A stretch of DNA of 64,000 nt from Liolophura sinensis (lineage: Eukaryota > Mollusca > Polyplacophora > Chitonida > Chitonidae), in assembly GCF_032854445.1 (NCBI RefSeq), contig NC_088302.1, forward strand, positions 39,930,191-39,994,190. Direction: 5' to 3'. Below the pieces are notes generated by a model. The model did no database searches and was not told where the DNA came from. It saw only the letters and a program-made list of their open reading frames with translations. Within the stretch, counting starts at the first letter, position 1. Every line of letters begins with the position of its first letter. Made by a program: the position numbers and the translations under genes. Of this stretch, positions 58,520 through 64,000 are shown one piece after another.

Positions 58520-58780
58520 ATGTCACAAGTGTTGATTTACTACACCGGGGTCCATATGAACGAGTCTAACACAAGCAACGAAGAATTAAAGGTCACGCCA
58601 ATACGCAGGCCTAAAAATACCGAAATTGAATCATGTCACGCAACGGTTGTCTGGAACATGGCGGGATACCCGGATCGTAAAGTTAAGGACAGAACAGTCT
58701 GTGGGGGGAAAGATCCGTTTCGTTCCCGTAGACCGACACGAAGACGCATTCCTGTAACGAATTGTGATGGGAAACGGTAA
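58520..58780 (+). other. Unrecognised open frame, weak first-exon candidate
   Basis: 86 codons in a patch richer in CG than its surroundings. The product starts MSQVLIYYTGVHMNESNTS and ends with a basic stretch, DPFRSRRPTRRRIPVTN. A donor-like GGTAAGG lies at 58778-58784, right at the end of the frame. No family is recognised and no following exon is identified. An overlapping minus-strand frame of 80 codons is equally unsupported. Confidence 0.17.
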
Positions 58781-58799
58781 GGTGTACGCCTTCAAATCA

Positions 58800-59821
58800 C
58801 GTTGGAAGACGGTCTTAATGGAACAGAAAATATATAACTTGTGCTCACTACCAAGTTCAATGTACGATACCACTCTGCAATAATCCTGAGTGTAAAGATC
58901 GTATGAACCGAGTTGGGGGCTAGTTTAAATTCGTTTTCAGACTATATTTTTTTTTGCAAACCTTGTTTTTCGATTACTCTAATTGCTCCTTCATACATAT
59001 TACATGTAAATACACACGCACACCAGATTCAGTGCCTTCTAACACACACCAGCAGGGTTGAATTGCATGCTAAAATAGAACTCATTGTTCATGGCGTTTG
59101 TTGTCAACCAACCTCCATGGTGACCCGATTTGGTTGAGCACTAAGCAATACTTCTACACGAATTGTCTTCCACAGGGTAGCCTTTGTGTAGCTGTTCAAA
59201 ACTTTTAATACGCTGATTTTGGAGCAAAAGGTGCTGTGATCTGAAGGATTTTCATTGTACACTGACACAACACAGTCATGAAACGGGATAGTGATAATCA
59301 GTGCTAATGTTGTACGTGTACATCCGCAACAACAAATAGCTATTAATGTCTATTCTGGAACGGCTTACATAATCGCCTACGTCAGCTAAGTTCACACACT
59401 CCCCACACTGATTTCAATCGAGTGCACAGGTTGGCCAGCGGGTCAGCAAACAATATGCTGTGATCAACATTCATTAATCAGTAATTAATGTATCGGTATT
59501 ACAATTTATGGCAGAATGCTTTTCCCCGTAAACATGAAATGAGACTAATTACAAATTACTTTGAAACTACAAGCTCAGTGTCCTTTGGTGTAGATCAGTA
59601 ATTCTCCTATCCTGTGCTATTTAGACGGATAAAATGGGGAGTTCACATTTCTACGGTAATTGGCTCTGCATAACAATTGTAGCTTTGCCCCTCCTTATCA
59701 ATACACATCAGTCTTCCGGCAGTCCTAGTTCGCGATTAAATGATGTTGAATTCCTTCTTTACAACATGCGATAAGTACATCTATACTTCTTCATTTGTGT
59801 AACTTTAATTACGTTAATAAT
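58800..59821. other. Non-coding stretch, nothing recognised
   Basis: No repeat or gene recognised. It contains closely spaced TAAT/ATTA words around 59470-59560, which are expected often in AT-rich DNA. Confidence 0.4.
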
Positions 59822-60075
59822 AAAGTTATTTATTTGGAGTGTTTTACTCCGTACTTAGGAATATTTCACTTATACGATGGCGGCAAGCATTATGATGGGA
59901 GGACACAGGTCAGAGCCTTGTGGAAACCCACAACCATCGGCAGGTTTTTGGCAAACCTTCCCATGCACGGTCAAAGAGGAAGTCAGCATAAGCTGGACTT
60001 GAATTCACAACGACCGCAATGTCGAGAACTTCCTGAGCCTTTATTCTGCATTAGATGGCTGACCCATAGAAACCT
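59822..60075 (-). mobile_element. SINE family 1, old near-complete copy
   Basis: TTATTTATTTGGAGTGTTTT ACTCCGTACTTAGGAATATT TCACTTATACGATGGCGGCA AGCATTATGATGGGAGG, AACCCACAACCATCGGCAGG, ATAAGCTGGACTTGAATTCA, then a decayed head (TAGATGGCTGACCCATAGAA). It differs from the 2128 copy at many sites. Confidence 0.88.
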
Positions 60076-60357
60076 CCTTTTGCAATTAAGTTCCTAGCTG
60101 ACTTTCTGCGAGATCCCATTTATCTCTATGTTCCTATCTAAAAACTATAGAAACTAAAATGCCCGAGTTTACTCAGGCATATTTGTTTTGGTTGGAGATC
60201 ACCTATCTGTGGAAGAGCTCTCATTCACGACCTACTGCTCAGATCTATGACTTTCCATCGGATTCTAGCTGGAGACCATGTTCTTTAGTCAATATCGACA
60301 TCTTTGATTTCCCACCAACTTCGATAAACTCCATCTTGCATTTGTGACCTACGGTTC

Positions 60358-60655
60358 AGATCTATGACCTCCGTCTCGGATCCATGACCCTGGTCTCGGA
60401 TCTATGACCCTCGTCTCAGATAAAATACCTCCATTCAGTCTGGATTTAGTCAGGTTGAGATCTTTGACCTCCGTCTCAGATCTATGACCCTCGTCTTGCA
60501 TCTATGACCCTCGTCTTGGATCTATGCCCCTCGTCTCGGATCTATGACCCTCATCTCAGATCCATGACCCTCGTCTCGGATCTATGACCCTCATCTCAGA
60601 TAAAAGACCTCCATTCAGTCTGGATGTACTCAGGTTCTGATCTTTGACCTCCCGC
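60358..60655. repeat. 20-bp minisatellite with a nested longer repeat
   Basis: Units ATCTATGACCCTCGTCTCGG, with CTTGC, CTTGG, CTCAG and CATCTCAG variants, about ten copies. A longer block, CAGATAAAATACCTCCATTC AGTCTGGATTTAGTCAGGTT, followed by GAGATCTTTGACCTCC, occurs at 60417 and again near 60597, about 180 bp apart, so the array expanded in at least two steps. A related unit is found before the array at 60240 (AGATCTATGACTTTCCATCGG). Confidence 0.92.
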
Positions 60656-60873
60656 TATCATTGATGATAGCTCAGAACTCTGGCTTCACCTGGCACACGA
60701 GTCCAGACCCTTGATTAAGTAGGATAGCGTATTGGTGGATAGTGTTTTCCGGCATAAGCAAGGATATTAAGTGGATTAAATCTACCCGAGACCTGGTCCC
60801 CTTGCGCTGTTTGAATGAAATTTAATTATAGTTTCAAATTAAACTTTACTGAAGTAAAGTTACCAAAGGACGT

Positions 60874-60949
60874 GTTTCACCTTTTATGTGTAACCGTTTA
60901 CCAGCTATCACAATCCTCGATACTCTAGTTTTACTGTCTATGCTGTAAC
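60874..60949 (-). repeat. Dispersed module M, copy 9 (inverted)
   Basis: Minus strand: GGTTACAGCATAGACAGTAA AACTAGAGTATCGAGGATTG TGATAGCTGGTAAACGGTTA CACATAAAAGGTGAAACACG. It is inverted relative to copy 8, 5.1 kb away. Confidence 0.62.
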
Positions 60950-62058
60950 CTTTCCCTATCTGCATAACTCGCATTTTTAAGCAAAAGGAAAAGGGTTAAG
61001 GCTCGTACGCTACATAATGCTGGTTAAACCATATGCTGTATTTAACAGATGCCTGTTATTGTTAACCTTCCTGTACATCAGATCTGCCCGGAGAGCGATC
61101 CGGGCCGGGTCATCTCTTCGCTGTGAAGATATAACATCCTTTATTCTGTGTAGAACCAGATCAGCTACTTGCCCTTCTTTGTTATTAAACGCTTATTAGA
61201 ATCTTATTGGAATAAAACATTGAATTCTGTTTGTCTGATTTATCCAAAACCAGCAGATTTTAGTCTCAGTTGTAGAAAATTGTAATGTAAAATCCACCAA
61301 TCTTTTGTCTTGTAAAAGAGTTGTCTTTTTCTGATATTTCATTTTTAATAATTCATGACACAGAGCGGATACCAACAGCGGCTAAACTAAAAAATCTGTG
61401 AAGCAGTATTGAGCGCCTGCTCGCCTATATAGCCCAATGGTCATAAAAGGTTTTCCTCACAAAACAGTTTTGACATTATCCGCCTTGACGAGCCAAACGT
61501 TTGTACCTTCAGGGCCTTTGTTACCACTTGGGACCTCTCTGATGACGTGCTCACATCTGAGCCACTGAAGAATTAATGTCGCCAATGCACTGAATATAGA
61601 AACACGTTCGCAGAAGAGAGCTTTATTGATTCGGGGGCCAGACTTTGTAGGTAATCTAATTGTAATCGGCTATGATGGATTTGTTTCCGTCCACATTTCA
61701 CGTTTTACCACACATATTAGGCCTACAGCTCACGTGAAATTTGAGCGAAATAGTTGAGTTAGACTTTTTTATTCTTTGGAATTACCGATCGTTATGCTTC
61801 TTTACTTGCAGATCAGTCCCTAGCCAAGTACTGGTCGGTATTCTGAGGGAGGTGTCATATTTGATGATGTTAAACACGAAGATCCAGTGAAGCAGTGAGA
61901 CAGGCCTATCGCGAGAACACACATCAATGGCACGGCATACCCGATACAATGTTGTAAAGAAATTCACCACAATACCTATTTTACATGATCTCAGCCAAAT
62001 ACAAAACAAATGAATAAAATAAATAACCAAATGTTACCGCTTCTCAAAGAAAATAGTG
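60950..62058. other. Non-coding stretch, nothing recognised
   Basis: A short GAGCGATCCGGGCCGGGTCA (61094) resembles the B-box stem of SINE family 2, but it is too short to call. Nothing else is seen. Confidence 0.4.
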
Positions 62059-62228
62059 GAGCATTACACACAAAAGAAGGGACCACCACACACAAAACAG
62101 GCGTGCATCACACACAAAACAGGCGCCCATCATACAAACAGGGGTCCATCAAACACAAAACATGGGCCCATCACACACAAAACAAGGGTCCACCACAGAC
62201 AAAGTATGGGTCCATCACACACATGAAA
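62059..62228. repeat. Minisatellite, 19-23-bp units, about eight copies
   Basis: Units of the type GGGTCCATCACACACAAAAC, varying at GGCGTGCATC, GGCGCCCATC, GGGTCCACCACAGAC. An open frame of 75 codons (62010-62237) gives a His/Thr/Lys-rich peptide with a period of 7-8 residues, and is a by-product of the array. Confidence 0.9.
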
Positions 62229-62913
62229 CGTTTTTAATCAGTAATTCCATGCGTTTAGCCATTGACGATATGGACAACCAGTCACAAGATGTCCACAAAT
62301 GAAACTGCAATATCCTATCAGATAAAAGGAAAAAAGGTTCCACCGGCCACTGCGGAAACATAGCCAATTACACTACCCGAGTTCAAACGTTACTCTGAAT
62401 TTCTCCGTGCTTGTCTGGTCTTTATTTGAAAGCAGTGTAACACTGTATGGTGTATAAATACGTCAGCGGTTAGCCAACGCTCAATGAAGACCAAGTAGGA
62501 AATTTCCACATCAAAGCTTAATAGGAAACCTATATCCTTTATCGAACCTTCCCCGGAAGCTAGCAAATTGCGACTGGTTTGATGTAATGGCTCAGTGCAA
62601 TGGCACAGTTTCGCTCTGCCATTCTATACCGCGTCACACACCCGGATGTCACTGAATCCATGACCAATATGATGGACGAATGATGGGTGAATAAATGAAT
62701 GAATGACTATGGCTTAACGCCATGTTGGCAATATTGCAACCCTGTCTTAGCGAGAACATGATTAATGCAGGACTGTGGCCTTAAAAGATCTTCGATGTGG
62801 TAAAGAACGTGCAAAAATCAAATAAAAATTACAGACATCTATTGAAACCAGCCAAATTAGGACAAACGTAAGGTAAAAGTTATTTACAGGCCAATATTCA
62901 TAAAATACTAATT
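62229..62913. other. Non-coding stretch, nothing recognised
   Basis: Contains GAATAAATGAATGAATGA (62687) as a short simple repeat. No gene seen. Confidence 0.45.
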
Positions 62914-63035
62914 TATTTATTGGATTGGTGTTTTACACCGAACTCAAGCTATTTCACTTATTTCACGGCGGCCAGCATATTGGTGGGAGGAATCCGGGCA
63001 GAAGAAGGGGCGAATCCCTCGAGCATTCGCAGAAA
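62914..63035 (-). mobile_element. SINE family 1, 5'-truncated
   Basis: TTTATTTATTGGATTGGTGT TTTACACCGAACTCAAGCTA TTTCACTTATTTCACGGCGG CCAGCATATTGGTGGGAGGA ATCCGGGCAGAAG. The head is absent; ATTCGCAG at 63025 ends the match. Confidence 0.85.
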
Positions 63036-63702
63036 ATACAGTAATGAATGACAGCATCGCCAGCGTTAAAGTCGACTGTAGAACCTTTTCGGAAAATGAA
63101 CAGAATATGTAGTCAACCAAGATCTGTATAATACCGTGTCAGGCATCACGCGCAACACTCGGGCTTTACAGACGAGAAGCCAAGGCTGCTTACAAATGTA
63201 CTTTATATAACATAAACTATAAATGTAAGCATAAACTTTATTTCATCTCTTCATTGGCATTTGATTCAGTGTGTGCGCGGATGAAAAGCCGAAATAAGTA
63301 TGATTCAAGATGGTGCCGAAAGAGGTGTGCGGCTGAGGTGCCGAATGATTGGATACGTTTGCTCAGTGATTTAATTCTGATGTTTTAGACATTTGTATTT
63401 GAGGATGTTGTTCGTTTTCAGTTGAGGGTAGTTCATACCTTCGTGATACGCTTTCAAAACAGCGATACTGTATATTAAGATTACCAAAGCCACCCGTCAC
63501 TAAATGTGTGTGTGCTACTTTGTGTTCATTTATATTTGCGAATTGTAATAATCTTATATTAAAAAAAATCCAAATTATCAAAACCATATCAAAACAATCT
63601 ACAGAACAAAGAAAGCATCAACATTAAATGAAAATGTAATTTGATGACCGTATCTAAGCTTTTTTAACCTAAGTTTATTTTACACTGAAGCCGTTTATCA
63701 GA
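63036..63702. other. Non-coding stretch, nothing recognised
   Basis: AT-rich. One 74-codon minus-strand frame (63363-63587) is unrecognised and not called. Confidence 0.4.
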
Positions 63703-63897
63703 AATTGTTGATCATCTTTTTCAAGGCGAGCGGCATTATGGTTGGCCATTGTTGTACACAGTGATACCTACGATTGGTCGATCTCATCGTGCAACGGCGC
63801 CGTGGACCGACATTACCTTGTTACAGCTGAGATAAAGCAAGCGACACAAGAAGATGAACTTGCTAGGATAAGATACACAGTCATGCCTCGGTAAACC
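63703..63897 (+). other. Unrecognised open frame without start codon, weak exon candidate
   Basis: A frame stays open for about 60 codons in a CG-richer patch near the window end. The product includes HSDTYDWSISSCNGAVDRHY and AEIKQATQEDELARIRYT. TCATCTTTTTCAAG (to 63724) could be an acceptor and CGGTAAAC (63889) a donor, which would give an internal exon of about 165 bp. I recognise no family. Two ATTGGTC (inverted CCAAT-like) words and GC-rich text nearby could instead mean a promoter or a small repeat. Confidence 0.17.
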
Positions 63898-64000
63898 TTA
63901 TCGATTTCACATGATTAATTTTTTGGACTTGTATAGCGCGAGATGATACGAGATCTCGCTCAATACATTGACACTTTCATTGGTCAAAGAAATTCATTAG

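Noticed and set aside
59455-59565. Cluster of homeodomain-type TAAT sites
   Set aside because: TAAT/ATTA words are frequent by chance in DNA this AT-rich; there is no conservation evidence.
62010-62237. 75-codon His/Thr/Lys-rich repeat protein
   Set aside because: It is the translation of a 19-23-bp minisatellite; variable unit length would break the frame in other alleles.

Overview
This is AT-rich eukaryotic DNA with no long open reading frames, no operon layout, many microsatellites and minisatellites, and many short interspersed elements. It is best read as a stretch of metazoan genome, most likely a mollusc or another lophotrochozoan. The main clue is two tRNA-derived SINE families. One is a repeat of about 270 bp with a tRNA-like head, a conserved GGCGGCCAGCATTATGGTGG core and an (ATTT)n tail next to TTGATTGGTGTTTTACGCC. 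The other ends in CCCCAAGCACTCACTCAC. I know both types from memory as common in mollusc genomes; I could not search, and the species cannot be resolved.

No intact host protein-coding gene can be supported. The only recognisable protein is a broken Tc1/mariner transposase (minus strand, 34538-35385) inside an element with 25-bp terminal inverted repeats (34341-35714). Four unrecognised open stretches (32398-32964 minus, 51470-51727 minus, 58520-58780 plus, 63703-63897 plus) are listed as weak exon candidates only.

Layout. 180-9560 is an old direct duplication: copy A (about 180-5540) and copy B (about 6220-9560). Copy A carries a SINE with a perfect target-site duplication and a 2.1-kb 28-bp satellite with higher-order structure. 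9.6-24.5 kb holds a SINE plus an (AT)n palindrome, SINE fragments and a 41-bp minisatellite. 24.56-31.8 kb is a second old direct duplication, with a fold-back element at 28537-28905 near the join. 32-33.7 kb is a cluster of a dispersed module. 34.3-35.7 kb is the Tc1 element. 37.3-37.8 kb is a SINE nested in a small palindromic element. 38-64 kb is mainly SINE copies, microsatellites, minisatellites and featureless sequence.

The main signal not explained by a known class is a dispersed module of about 60-110 bp (core GTGATAGTTGGCAAATGG, preceded by GAGTAAAACCAGAG). I found it nine times, on both strands. Some copies form inverted pairs, so they may be the ends of an undescribed family of non-autonomous transposons. 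All repeat calls come from reading by eye, and edges are approximate unless a target-site duplication is given.
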